The notes under the pieces are model-generated. The model saw only the letters and a list, made by a program, of their open reading frames with translations, searched no databases and had not been told where the DNA came from. A DNA stretch of 58,094 nucleotides from a virus: IMG/VR virus record IMGVR_UViG_3300020578_000081, positions 1 through 58,094 of that record; one strand, written 5' to 3'. Made by a program: the position numbers and the translations under genes. Shown one piece after another: positions 23,979 to 31,494 of this stretch. Position 1 is the first letter of the stretch. Each line of letters opens with the position of its first letter.

Positions 23979-25485
23979 AAGAATTATTTTCACATTATTT
24001 TTGTTCTCTACTTTTTTTGTCAAGGCACCAGCAAGTGCCCAAAAACGAATTGTTGACGTAGCTTCTGCTACTTCTCCAGTTCGTTTTACTTTTAATCTTA
24101 CGAAATCGATACCTTTTGTTGCTGCAAACATTCCTTATGATTTAGGTTACAAAGGCCAAAATTCTCATATTGTAATTATTGACAGCGGTGTACAGAAAGA
24201 TCATCCCTTTTTTCAAGACAGAGTCGTTTTAGAAGCGTGCTTTTCTTTGAAATGTCCCAATAATCAAACATCCATGATTGGCCCTGGTGCAGCAGCTCCG
24301 GTGCATTGGCATGGTACCCATGTTGCCGGGATTGCTGCTGGCAGTTCTTCTTCCATGAGAGGAATTGCTCCACAGGCCAATATTATTGCTGTTAATGTCT
24401 TTGATTCAACTGGCTCATCATATGACAGCAATATTATTAGTGCTCTCAATTGGGTCAGTAGTATTTCTTCTCAGTACAACATTGCTTCTGTAAATATGTC
24501 TTTGGGAAGTTCTTCTGTTTTTTCTACTACTTGCGATAACTACATTCCTGAATTGACAACTGCAATTAAAAACTTGAAAGATTTGAATATTGCAACTGTT
24601 GTTTCTTCAGGCAACAGCTATGCTCACGGGATGAGTTCGCCTGCTTGTATTTCGCACACAGTTTCTGTTGCAGCTATGTATGTTAATTCTCCCAATGTTG
24701 CCAATTTTTCAAATATCAGCAAATTTACTACTTTTGCTGCACCTGGTCACAATGTTGCATCTTCCACTACACAATCTTCTTATAGGTCTTCATCTGGAAC
24801 TTCAATGGCAGCTCCCCATATTGCTGGAGCTTTTGCTGTTTACAGGTCAAAATTTGGAGTTCAGTCTGTTGACAGAGTAGTTTCTGATTTTAAGATGACT
24901 ACTCGCACCGCTACCGATTCCTATACTGGTATCAAAATTCCATATCTTCATTTTGCACATTTGTTCGATACTGTAATACCCATTCCCACAACTTCCACCA
25001 CAACCACTACATCTTCTACCACAACTACAACCACACTACCTGTAGTTGTGACCACCACCACCACTTCCACCACTTCTACTTCAACCACTTCTACTTCTAC
25101 AACTTCTACCACCACCACGATTCCTAGACCACCTTCTTATGGCGCTGTTTTTGCGCCTGTTCTTCATGAACTAGATGCTTCTTGGAAAACTTTTATTAAA
25201 GCTTATTACAGAGATCCTTATAGAGGTTATGCAAATATTTCTCATTATTCAATAATTTGCAACGATTCTGCCAATTATAATTTTGTTGTTCCAAGAACAT
25301 CAAGATATGGTTGGAATTCTTTTAATATTAAGATTTCTCCATCTCTTATTTCTTATTGCAAGATGAATACTCATGGTTATAATGGGAAAATTGTTTCTAC
25401 TAGATCAGTTTATACTACTCCTGTTAATCCAAATTCTCCCAGACCTTTTTCTGTTAATATAAATAAGAGAAAAAATGCAAAATAA
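23962..25485 (+). CDS. Secreted subtilisin-like (S8) serine protease
   Basis: A 507-aa protein. Residues 1-27 are a signal peptide ending in A-S-A-Q. The catalytic triad is complete: Asp in I-V-I-I-D-S-G, His in H-G-T-H-V-A-G and Ser in G-T-S-M-A-A-P. A Thr/Ser-rich linker (about residues 340-390) leads to a 110-aa C-terminal domain with two cysteines. No long propeptide is evident. A secreted phage protease may act on host surface proteins during lysis, exit or superinfection exclusion, which is inference. Confidence 0.88.
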   Translation: MSYKLKRIIFTLFLFSTFFVKAPASAQKRIVDVASATSPVRFTFNLTKSIPFVAANIPYDLGYKGQNSHIVIIDSGVQKDHPFFQDRVVLEACFSLKCPNNQTSMIGPGAAAPVHWHGTHVAGIAAGSSSSMRGIAPQANIIAVNVFDSTGSSYDSNIISALNWVSSISSQYNIASVNMSLGSSSVFSTTCDNYIPELTTAIKNLKDLNIATVVSSGNSYAHGMSSPACISHTVSVAAMYVNSPNVANFSNISKFTTFAAPGHNVASSTTQSSYRSSSGTSMAAPHIAGAFAVYRSKFGVQSVDRVVSDFKMTTRTATDSYTGIKIPYLHFAHLFDTVIPIPTTSTTTTTSSTTTTTTLPVVVTTTTTSTTSTSTTSTSTTSTTTTIPRPPSYGAVFAPVLHELDASWKTFIKAYYRDPYRGYANISHYSIICNDSANYNFVVPRTSRYGWNSFNIKISPSLISYCKMNTHGYNGKIVSTRSVYTTPVNPNSPRPFSVNINKRKNAK

Positions 25486-25499
25486 AGAGAAATTTCTTT

Positions 25500-25820
25500 G
25501 TGAAAGTTTGTATAAATATTCCGTATCAAAAAAATATTTTTCCAACAGTGCTTACTGATACTTATGAAAATATTTTGAATTATGTTTTTCAAACTCAGAA
25601 CGTTTATACTATGTCTGTTTCTGATTACTCTTTTGTTCTTTCATATGAACATTATTCTTATGAAAGCATAATAAACCACACTGCAACTTTAATTTATCGT
25701 GCATTGAAAAATGATCAACCAGATTCTGTTTTGTATGGTCCAGTTTTGCTGATATCAAATGATAATAAATTAGATCCAAATATATTAGAAAGAATTTGCT
25801 ACGTACATGCAAATTTATAA
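25500..25820 (+). CDS. Hypothetical protein, GTG start
   Basis: A 106-aa protein starts at GTG 25500, 15 bases after the protease stop, with a weak site (AAGAGAAA). It is rich in Tyr and Ser. No domain is recognised. Confidence 0.55.
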   Translation: MKVCINIPYQKNIFPTVLTDTYENILNYVFQTQNVYTMSVSDYSFVLSYEHYSYESIINHTATLIYRALKNDQPDSVLYGPVLLISNDNKLDPNILERICYVHANL

Positions 25821-25836
25821 TTAGGAGAAAATCCCA

Positions 25837-26088
25837 ATGACTACCGCAATGATGCTTACCTCATCATCTGACGATCTCAATATCATTGAGATAACAAGAA
25901 ATGTTATTTCTTTTACTTTACAAATTCTTGCTGAAGAAAATGTTATGATTGACGCAGCAAATGGTAAAGTTATAACAAGAGAAGATGCTAAACTAATTGA
26001 ATCTTATTACGAAACAATGTATAATTTTCTTACCAATCCCGGCATAACTGAAACAGAGTCTCGTGACATTCAAGAATCCAATTCTTAA
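25837..26088 (+). CDS. Small helical protein
   Basis: An 83-aa acidic helical protein starts at ATG behind TTAGGAGAAAATCCC. It overlaps a small zinc-ribbon ORF at its 3' end. The function is unknown. Confidence 0.65.
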   Translation: MTTAMMLTSSSDDLNIIEITRNVISFTLQILAEENVMIDAANGKVITREDAKLIESYYETMYNFLTNPGITETESRDIQESNS

Positions 26089-26224
26089 AAGGTACAATTC
26101 GATCACTAAAATTTGTTCTATTTGTAAGATCAAATCCAAAGAAGTTGAAATGTCTTTTAAATTTAGAAATCTTCTTTGTATTGATTGTCTGAAATCAAAA
26201 ATGATTGAAGACGCAAAAGAATAA
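26063..26224 (+). CDS. Very small four-Cys zinc-ribbon protein
   Basis: A 53-aa frame with GTG start overlaps the upstream gene by 26 bases. It contains C-S-I-C and C-I-D-C knuckles 20 residues apart, a strong sign that the frame is real. The start is uncertain because no clear ribosome-binding site is present. Confidence 0.5.
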   Translation: MTFKNPILKRYNSITKICSICKIKSKEVEMSFKFRNLLCIDCLKSKMIEDAKE

Positions 26225-26236
26225 TTCATGTCTCTT

Positions 26237-26322
26237 GCCCGAGTGGCGGAATAGGCAGACGCAAGAGACTTAAAATCTTTCGCCTTTAATCGGGCGTGCC
26301 GGTTCGAGTCCGGCCTCGGGTA
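26237..26322 (+). tRNA. tRNA-Leu (TAA)
   Basis: An acceptor of GCCCGAG with CTCGGGT, the anticodon loop CTTAAAA with TAA at 26271-26273 and a long variable arm typical of leucine tRNAs. GTTCGAGTC lies in the T loop. CCA is not encoded. TTA is an AT-rich codon that a GC-rich host would read poorly, a common reason for phages to carry it. Confidence 0.93.
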
Positions 26323-26353
26323 CTCAAATAAATTTATGATAAGGACCAAGATA

Positions 26354-26665
26354 ATGAGCAATCTATTTCAAAATATTGTTTTTGGCACTCGTTCAAATGA
26401 TGGATGTGTTCAACAACACCCTTCTTTAAACGATGCCTTAGAAACATTTATGTCAGAAGATGGATATCGTATAGATTTTCATTTTCCTGATGGAAGAATT
26501 TTGTACATACATAGAGCAGAGTACGGAGAAGATATTGAGTCTCCTCATTCTGATCATCCTCTTTTCAATTTGTACGACATAGCTAAAGCTAAGGTTATGT
26601 ATTATGACCCAAGCAAAACATCAAAGACAGTTGCGCCTGCAACAACAGCAGATGTTTTTGAGTAG
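26354..26665 (+). CDS. Hypothetical protein
   Basis: A 103-aa protein starts at ATG 26354 behind ATAAGGACCAAGATA, preferred over the in-frame ATG at 26336. A mixed alpha/beta pattern (YRIDFHFPDGRILYIHRA) is followed by a Thr/Ala tail. No family is recognised. Confidence 0.65.
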   Translation: MSNLFQNIVFGTRSNDGCVQQHPSLNDALETFMSEDGYRIDFHFPDGRILYIHRAEYGEDIESPHSDHPLFNLYDIAKAKVMYYDPSKTSKTVAPATTADVFE

Positions 26666-26676
26666 AATGGGTATTT

Positions 26677-26913
26677 ATGTTGTTTAAATTTAGGGCGTTT
26701 TTTACTGGCTTTGATTACGCTGTAAAAAATTATTCTAGGACTGAAGATTACCATTTTAATTCATTGCCGGGAGCAAAATGGTTTGATCCTAAAACACAAA
26801 AGACATACCGCAAAGGTATTGATTCTGGACGCAAGTATATGCAGTACAGACTAGAGCTTCTTACTTTAATTATTTTATTTGTTACCACATATTTGTTTGT
26901 ATTTGCTTGGTAA
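26677..26913 (+). CDS. Small protein with C-terminal membrane segment
   Basis: A 78-aa protein has a basic soluble part followed by a hydrophobic C-terminal stretch (L-T-L-I-I-L-F-V-T-T-Y-L-F-V-F-A-W). It is probably tail-anchored. The start ATG follows TGGGTATTT. Confidence 0.6.
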   Translation: MLFKFRAFFTGFDYAVKNYSRTEDYHFNSLPGAKWFDPKTQKTYRKGIDSGRKYMQYRLELLTLIILFVTTYLFVFAW

Positions 26914-26914
26914 T

Positions 26915-27199
26915 ATGCACGATTTCAATGAACTTCATTGGCATGACGAAATGCCTAACGTTATGTGTCTTGATTGTAATATTAACACTGTTACATCAGG
27001 TGAATATTACATGGTTCATAACCATGTGTGGTCTCAAACCGGTATTGGTCCGTACGACGGAATGCTTTGTATCATCTGTTTAGAAAAAAGAATTGGCAGA
27101 AAACTTACCTCACAAGATTTTACCGATTATCCGGTCAATGCAAATACTAAAAAAAAGTCACAGCTGTTACTTTTAAGGATGAACAATGGACGCATTTGA
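26915..27199 (+). CDS. Small zinc-binding phage protein
   Basis: A 94-aa protein starts at ATG 26915 just after the previous stop. It contains C-L-D-C and C-I-I-C knuckles around an H-N-H-V-W segment, with R-I-G-R-K-L-T after the second pair. Such four-Cys proteins are frequent in actinophages. The activity is unknown. Confidence 0.65.
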   Translation: MHDFNELHWHDEMPNVMCLDCNINTVTSGEYYMVHNHVWSQTGIGPYDGMLCIICLEKRIGRKLTSQDFTDYPVNANTKKKSQLLLLRMNNGRI

Positions 27200-27401
27200 A
27201 ATTGCAAAAGAATCTTTTCATTGGCTTGGTAAAAGAATCCAACTTATTAGCACCGATGATGAATATACCAAACTTCAGTATGGTGATCTTGGTACAATAG
27301 ATTATATAGATGATGTTGGTACAGTATTTGTCAGTTGGGATAATGGATCTAAGTTAGGTCTTATTCCGGGTGTTGATAAATGGAAAATTTTACATGATTG
27401 A
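27186..27401 (+). CDS. DUF4314 family protein
   Basis: A 71-aa protein with the DUF4314 pattern: G-K-R-I-Q-L-I-S-T-D-D, Y-G-D-L-G-T-I, V-S-W-D-N-G-S and L-I-P-G-V-D. The domain is a small beta-barrel of unknown function seen in actinobacteria and their mobile elements. It overlaps the genes on both sides. Confidence 0.8.
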   Translation: MDAFEIAKESFHWLGKRIQLISTDDEYTKLQYGDLGTIDYIDDVGTVFVSWDNGSKLGLIPGVDKWKILHD

Positions 27402-27672
27402 AAATCTTGATTGGTTTGAATCTGCTCCCTGCAAAGGGAAGACTGATTTGTTTTTTGGAAATCAAAACGAAAATATTAAAGAAAAGCGTCTTAGAGAACG
27501 TAAAGCTAAAACCATATGCTTTTCCTGTCCCAATATCCATGAATGTCGAGACTATGCTCGAAGACATAGAGAATATGGAATTTGGGGAGCGGAAACAGAA
27601 AATCAAAGACTTTCTAATGGTTATTATCCACCTCGTTTCAGAGTAAGAACGCGAAAAATTAATAATAAATAA
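27394..27672 (+). CDS. WhiB-family iron-sulfur transcription regulator
   Basis: A 92-aa protein from ATG 27394. All four iron-sulfur ligands are present: A-P-C near residue 11, I-C-F-S-C near 45-48 and H-E-C near 54. The turn G-I-W-G-A-E-T-E and a basic C-terminal tail (R-V-R-T-R-K) follow. WhiB proteins bind 4Fe-4S and the housekeeping sigma factor and are restricted to actinobacteria and their phages, so this fixes the host group. It probably diverts host transcription. It overlaps the DUF4314 gene by eight bases. Confidence 0.93.
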   Translation: MIENLDWFESAPCKGKTDLFFGNQNENIKEKRLRERKAKTICFSCPNIHECRDYARRHREYGIWGAETENQRLSNGYYPPRFRVRTRKINNK

Positions 27673-27702
27673 TATAGTTCCATTTTTTAGAAAGTAATTA
27701 TT

Positions 27703-27921
27703 ATGGTTTGGTTTGTTATTGCAACAATGTTACTCGTCTCTTTTGTACTTCTTCTTGGCACTTCAAAGTATCTTGATCACATTGATCGCAAAGTGCAAGA
27801 ACACTTTAAATCTACTCGTATGGCGATTGAGTATTTGGAAAAAACAAGGAATGACTGGTCCTTAAATAAAAATTATTCTTCATATCCCCACAAGCATTAT
27901 GAAAACTATGGTCAAGAATAA
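27703..27921 (+). CDS. Small N-terminally anchored membrane protein
   Basis: A 72-aa protein. Residues 2-20 are strongly hydrophobic, and a charged helix and Tyr-rich tail follow. Its stop overlaps the next start as TAATG. Confidence 0.65.
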   Translation: MVWFVIATMLLVSFVLLLGTSKYLDHIDRKVQEHFKSTRMAIEYLEKTRNDWSLNKNYSSYPHKHYENYGQE

Positions 27922-27998
27922 TGAATTATTTTAACCCTATAGGAAATTTGATTTTAATATCTTTGCTAGTGTATGCTATTATCAGTATTTACAAATGA
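27921..27998 (+). CDS. Very small membrane peptide
   Basis: A 25-aa ORF is coupled by TAATG. Nearly all of it is hydrophobic (L-I-L-I-S-L-L-V-Y-A-I-I). It is supported by coupling and position only. Confidence 0.45.
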   Translation: MNYFNPIGNLILISLLVYAIISIYK

Positions 27999-28004
27999 TT
28001 CGTT

Positions 28005-28077
28005 GGGTCTTTAGCTCAGTTGGTAGAGCAGTAGACTTTTAATCTATTGGTCGTGGGTTCGAGCCCCACAGGACCCA
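28005..28077 (+). tRNA. tRNA-Lys (TTT)
   Basis: A full cloverleaf: acceptor GGGTCTT/AGGACCC with one G-U, anticodon loop CTTTTAA with TTT at 28038-28040, T arm GTGGGTTCGAGCCCCAC. CCA is encoded at 28078-28080. Confidence 0.95.
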
Positions 28078-28108
28078 CCATAAACTCAATACTTCTTAAG
28101 GATTCTTT

Positions 28109-28387
28109 ATGACAAATGAATTAAATCTTAATAATCAATTGATGCTTGGCGACATTGTTGGCGACACCAAACGTATGGTTATTGCTCGCACCAAAGTAGC
28201 GGATAGAGATCCTGGTGAGTCTTTTGCTCAATGGGTTGCTATTTGTGCCAAGGAGGGCGAGTATCATCCATACGTAGTATGGAATGTAATTGCTCGCCCC
28301 GAAGGCTGGTCTGCTGAAACTGGCGATTATTGTTTTACTTTGCCTGAAGCTTTAAGTCATTATTACCAGAGAGGAGGAAAGGAATAA
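28109..28387 (+). CDS. Hypothetical protein
   Basis: A 92-aa protein starts at ATG behind TTAAGGATTCTTT. The central W-V-A-I-C-A-K-E-G-E-Y-H-P-Y-V-V-W pattern is alpha/beta. It is followed by two tightly spaced genes with good ribosome-binding sites. No family is recognised. Confidence 0.65.
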   Translation: MTNELNLNNQLMLGDIVGDTKRMVIARTKVADRDPGESFAQWVAICAKEGEYHPYVVWNVIARPEGWSAETGDYCFTLPEALSHYYQRGGKE

Positions 28388-28388
28388 A

Positions 28389-28721
28389 ATGCCTCCTTTT
28401 AAATCTAAAACTCAAAAAAAAGAAACTCGTTCTGACGAAGAAATTTCCATAGATTTTGCCAAGAACTCATCTTACACTTTGATGATTCCAATGAAAGATG
28501 CCCAGTACGTTCGCGTTAGAAATCCTATTACTGGAAAAGATCCCCATTTTTCTACTTCTGACACTCTTTTTTTTGATCTGCTTATTGAACTTTCCAACAA
28601 GGGTCTTCAATCAAAAATAGAGGAAGAATTTTCCTTCTTTGCACAAAAATATAATTCTGCTTGGTCGGATATAAAGAATAATTTTAACATCTATAAGGAG
28701 AGTTTGAATGAATCATCCTGA
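28389..28721 (+). CDS. Hypothetical protein
   Basis: A 110-aa protein starts one base after the previous stop, behind GAGGAGGAAAGGAATAAA. The N-terminus is Lys-rich and the C-terminus helical. It overlaps the next gene by 14 bases. The function is unknown. Confidence 0.65.
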   Translation: MPPFKSKTQKKETRSDEEISIDFAKNSSYTLMIPMKDAQYVRVRNPITGKDPHFSTSDTLFFDLLIELSNKGLQSKIEEEFSFFAQKYNSAWSDIKNNFNIYKESLNESS

Positions 28722-28902
28722 TTTTGATGATCTTGAAGAAGAACTTCGTTATCAATTTCTTCTTGAAGCTTATGAAGAACTTGATTCTGAAAACAAAATT
28801 CCTTATGGAATAGCTACTGGCGACGATGATATTTGGGATCAATACGGTCCTGTTGTCAGTCTTGCTAGGCTAAATTATGAAACTTCTTTCGAGGACGATT
28901 GA
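28708..28902 (+). CDS. Small acidic protein
   Basis: A 64-aa, strongly acidic protein (FDDLEEELRYQFLLEAYEEL) starts behind AAGGAGAGTTTGA. Such acidic small phage proteins often mimic DNA or inhibit host factors, but nothing specific is shown here. Confidence 0.65.
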   Translation: MNHPDFDDLEEELRYQFLLEAYEELDSENKIPYGIATGDDDIWDQYGPVVSLARLNYETSFEDD

Positions 28903-29041
28903 TAACTGTCATATTATTTTCGTCCACGATTGGGAGCCAACAGTCCCCATAAGCTTTACCAACCTACTTGCCCCCAGACCAAGTAAAAGTAACTGTTAAG
29001 TTTGTATAATAATAATCAATCAATAATAGAAAGACAAAACA
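28903..29041 (+). other. Intergenic gap
   Basis: About 140 bases without a gene. They contain a TATAAT box at about 29007 that could serve the downstream membrane-protein genes. No -35 or strong hairpin is evident. Confidence 0.3.
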
Positions 29042-29233
29042 ATGAAACCATTAAAAATTCTTAAGTCCACAACTATTTTGTCAGCTTTTGCTGGTCTTAT
29101 TTTGAGTATTTCGCTTTTCTTCAGCGGAGACACTGAAATGGACAAGCTCAATGGCATTTATGTTGGTATTTGGGTACCTTCTATTCTTGCTCTTGGCTCT
29201 TTCATGATAGCACTCAAAGATAGAGATTGGTGA
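29042..29233 (+). CDS. Small membrane protein, two TM
   Basis: A 63-aa protein starts behind AGAAAGACAAAACA. Hydrophobic segments at about residues 11-27 and 41-57 form a hairpin topology. A small holin-type protein is possible. Confidence 0.65.
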   Translation: MKPLKILKSTTILSAFAGLILSISLFFSGDTEMDKLNGIYVGIWVPSILALGSFMIALKDRDW

Positions 29234-29235
29234 TT

Positions 29236-29424
29236 GTGTCTGAAACAACTTTATTTTGCTTCGGAGCGGTGATTTTTCTTATTGCCTTTACAGGAGCAAT
29301 CTTGTATGGCATGTCCGCTACTGAGCAAGAATATTTAAAACAAACAAAACCCCGTGCAAAGAGTGCTTGGCAAGTTTCTTTGAATGGCATTATTTCAAAT
29401 TCAGATAAGGCTAGCACAAAATGA
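29236..29424 (+). CDS. Small membrane protein
   Basis: A 62-aa frame with a probable GTG start at 29236. One hydrophobic segment (F-G-A-V-I-F-L-I-A-F-T-G-A-I-L-Y) precedes a basic tail. It overlaps the next start by ATGA-type coupling. Confidence 0.55.
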   Translation: MSETTLFCFGAVIFLIAFTGAILYGMSATEQEYLKQTKPRAKSAWQVSLNGIISNSDKASTK

Positions 29425-29618
29425 ACAGGGACACTCACGATATAGAGGCTTATGAGAAAGAACTCGCTGAAGAGCTTGCAGGTACAAATGTTCAACCAGC
29501 TCTTTTAATTAAGCTGATGATGGAATCTGAACCTTGTTTATTTTCCAATAATTCTGAACCTGTCCCTGTTCAAAATAAACCCATTATCCTGCAAAATCCA
29601 ATTTGGCGAGAAGAATAA
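29421..29618 (+). CDS. Small acidic protein
   Basis: A 65-aa protein is coupled to the upstream membrane protein. The N-terminal half is acidic and helical. No domain is recognised. Confidence 0.6.
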   Translation: MNRDTHDIEAYEKELAEELAGTNVQPALLIKLMMESEPCLFSNNSEPVPVQNKPIILQNPIWREE

Positions 29619-29645
29619 TTAATTTAGGCACTTGCGTATGACTTG

Positions 29646-29719
<74 letters not shown>

Positions 29720-29740
29720 CAATGAGAAAGAAAGTTTACT

Positions 29741-29914
29741 ATGAGATCGTATTCTGCTCAAGGCTATCAACCAAAGCCTTCCAAAATTGTTAGTTCCACC
29801 GAACTTCGCAGATGTCAACACAAAAAATGCAAAACTATATTATCCAGATATAATTTTGCTGATTACTGCTCTATCCATGAACGTGATCATTCAAAACCAG
29901 AACGTTTCATCTAA
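29741..29914 (+). CDS. Small Cys/His-rich protein
   Basis: A 57-aa frame starts at ATG 29741 behind GAGAAAGAAAG. C-Q-H-K-K-C near residue 25 and C-S-I-H near residue 43 form a likely zinc site, which supports this frame over the longer overlapping alternatives. Confidence 0.55.
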   Translation: MRSYSAQGYQPKPSKIVSSTELRRCQHKKCKTILSRYNFADYCSIHERDHSKPERFI

Positions 29915-29963
29915 AACTTTCTGTGTAAGATTTTACCAATTATGCATTGTTGGTCAACTGATT

Positions 29964-30000
29964 TGTCGGTGGAGGTTCTTGGACATTGCCTCCACCGACA
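29964..30000 (+). terminator. Intrinsic terminator
   Basis: TGTCGGTGGAGG pairs perfectly with CCTCCACCGACA around a 13-base loop, followed by TCTAATTTT. Confidence 0.85.
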
Positions 30001-30027
30001 TCTAATTTTGAAAAAGAGGACATAAGC

Positions 30028-30282
30028 ATGGAAGAAATTGCTGTTCCACATGTCGTCATGTATTACGATGCCGAAATGAAAGGTTATGATGGTTTATGCT
30101 GGTGTGTAGAACTATTGCCTTCTTCTTCTACATATCGTTTTCCGACGTTGTATGATGCGCAAATGTTTATTGCTTTCAATTCTTCCTATTTCACTAATTT
30201 GGATTATCATTCAAATGTCAAAGAATCACAAATCGTCCCGATGACTGTCAGGCGTTATTTAAGGATCACAGAATGCGATTAG
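30028..30282 (+). CDS. Hypothetical protein
   Basis: An 84-aa protein starts at ATG 30028 behind AGAGGACATAAGC, after the terminator. Cys and Trp cluster near residue 23 (L-C-W-C-V-E). No family is recognised. Confidence 0.65.
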   Translation: MEEIAVPHVVMYYDAEMKGYDGLCWCVELLPSSSTYRFPTLYDAQMFIAFNSSYFTNLDYHSNVKESQIVPMTVRRYLRITECD

Positions 30283-30332
30283 TACATCGATTGCCCTTTC
30301 GAATATGTTTGGATACATCACCGCTATTTCAA

Positions 30333-30409
30333 GCGGGCGTATCCCCTCACTCTTATAAAGTGTAGAAAGGGTAGTTGGTGGCACGCGGGTTCAAATCCCG
30401 TCGCCCGCA
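30333..30409 (+). ncRNA. tRNA-like element lacking a normal D arm
   Basis: The acceptor GCGGGCG/CGCCCGC is perfect and the T arm GCGGG-TTCAAAT-CCCGT is good. A CACT/AGTG hairpin carries a seven-base loop CTTATAA, which would present TAT (Ile, AUA). Only a few bases separate it from the acceptor, so there is no D arm. About 21 bases (AGAAAGGGTAGTTGGTGGCAC) sit before the T arm and look like a displaced D arm. CCCTTTC at 30292 can pair with GAAAGGG at 30365. It is a rearranged tRNA, a pseudo-tRNA or a distinct RNA. Confidence 0.4.
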
Positions 30410-30447
30410 CTCAATTCAAAATATTGGACTTTTGATTAAGGAATTAT

Positions 30448-31092
30448 ATGTACAATGTAAATGACAATGATGATGATCTTTTTCATGATTCGTCTTTTGA
30501 TACTGAATCAAAACCCGCAGATGTCGATATTGATTCTTTTATAGATCGAACAAAAGAGAATAGCGATTCAACATACCTTAGTTCCAAAAACTTCATGTTT
30601 CGTGCCAGTCTTTCTACAACTTTGTATGAAGCCTGTGCACGCTTTATTTTTCAAACTGATTCTTTAAATCGCACAATTTTTGATCATTTGAATGCTCAAA
30701 CAAACGGTACTTTTGCAAGAGAATTGTATGCCAATGTTCTTGAAGAATCACTTATCAAGCGGTTCACTATTAAATCGTTTCTTGAAACTATTCTTGATGA
30801 AACAAATTCCGAAAATATCAGAGTCATCGCCAATGATCTAAAAGTGGATATCAATCCACAATTTATCAATATATATTTTGGATCGTTGATCAAAATTATG
30901 AACCACGCAATTAATCGCAGTATTGATATTTACGAAAAACTTTGTGTACAAATCAACAGATCTCCTGTTCAGCAAATTGTTGACAGGGATTATTCATATT
31001 TTGATTATACTGCATTGAGTTCTTCGATGCATATCGCACAATCTTTTGATTCTATTAAAAAGTCTTTAGGTTTTAATACCTATCTTTCATAA
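30448..31092 (+). CDS. Hypothetical protein at the head of the ubiquitin-like operon
   Basis: A 214-aa protein starts behind TTAAGGAATTAT. It has an acidic N-terminus and an all-helical remainder. Tight spacing to the next genes and the shared direction place it in the same transcript as the E2/JAMM/E1/Ubl genes. No domain is recognised. Confidence 0.65.
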   Translation: MYNVNDNDDDLFHDSSFDTESKPADVDIDSFIDRTKENSDSTYLSSKNFMFRASLSTTLYEACARFIFQTDSLNRTIFDHLNAQTNGTFARELYANVLEESLIKRFTIKSFLETILDETNSENIRVIANDLKVDINPQFINIYFGSLIKIMNHAINRSIDIYEKLCVQINRSPVQQIVDRDYSYFDYTALSSSMHIAQSFDSIKKSLGFNTYLS

Positions 31093-31100
31093 GGAGTATT

Positions 31101-31493
31101 GTGAGTTCTTATCCTGAAAAAATTCCGTCTTCTCTTAATCCTATTAAAAACTTTCATTATAATTTGGATTCTTCCAAAGAAGTTAAGCAACAACTTGAAT
31201 CACATATTTCAAAACTTAACGATAGAATAGATAAGATTATCGACAATATAACTATTGAAGATGTTCCTGTTCTCAAATTTATTATTAATATAACTGAAAA
31301 TAAACAAGATCTTAAAAAATTGGCTAAAGCTGTAGACCGCATAGCAGATCTTATTGATCTTAGAAATCAGCTTCTTCCTAAACTTCAAGTTATTAAAATG
31401 GCAGAGAAAGAACCAAATTGGTTCGCCAATACTTTTGGTGATTTTTCTTCTGACATTGACAAACATCTTGATGAATTATTGAATGGTGATTAA
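31101..31493 (+). CDS. Coiled-coil protein, GTG start
   Basis: A 130-aa protein starts at GTG behind AAGGAGTATT. Long charged helices (K-Q-Q-L-E-S-H-I-S-K-L-N-D-R-I-D-K-I) suggest a coiled coil. It ends one base before the E2-like fusion gene, so the two are co-translated. Confidence 0.7.
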   Translation: MSSYPEKIPSSLNPIKNFHYNLDSSKEVKQQLESHISKLNDRIDKIIDNITIEDVPVLKFIINITENKQDLKKLAKAVDRIADLIDLRNQLLPKLQVIKMAEKEPNWFANTFGDFSSDIDKHLDELLNGD

Positions 31494-31494
31494 A

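Noticed and set aside
25000-25130. ACC/ACT repeats that look like tandem or CRISPR-type repeats
   Set aside because: They encode the Thr-rich linker of the subtilase. There are no spacer-repeat units.
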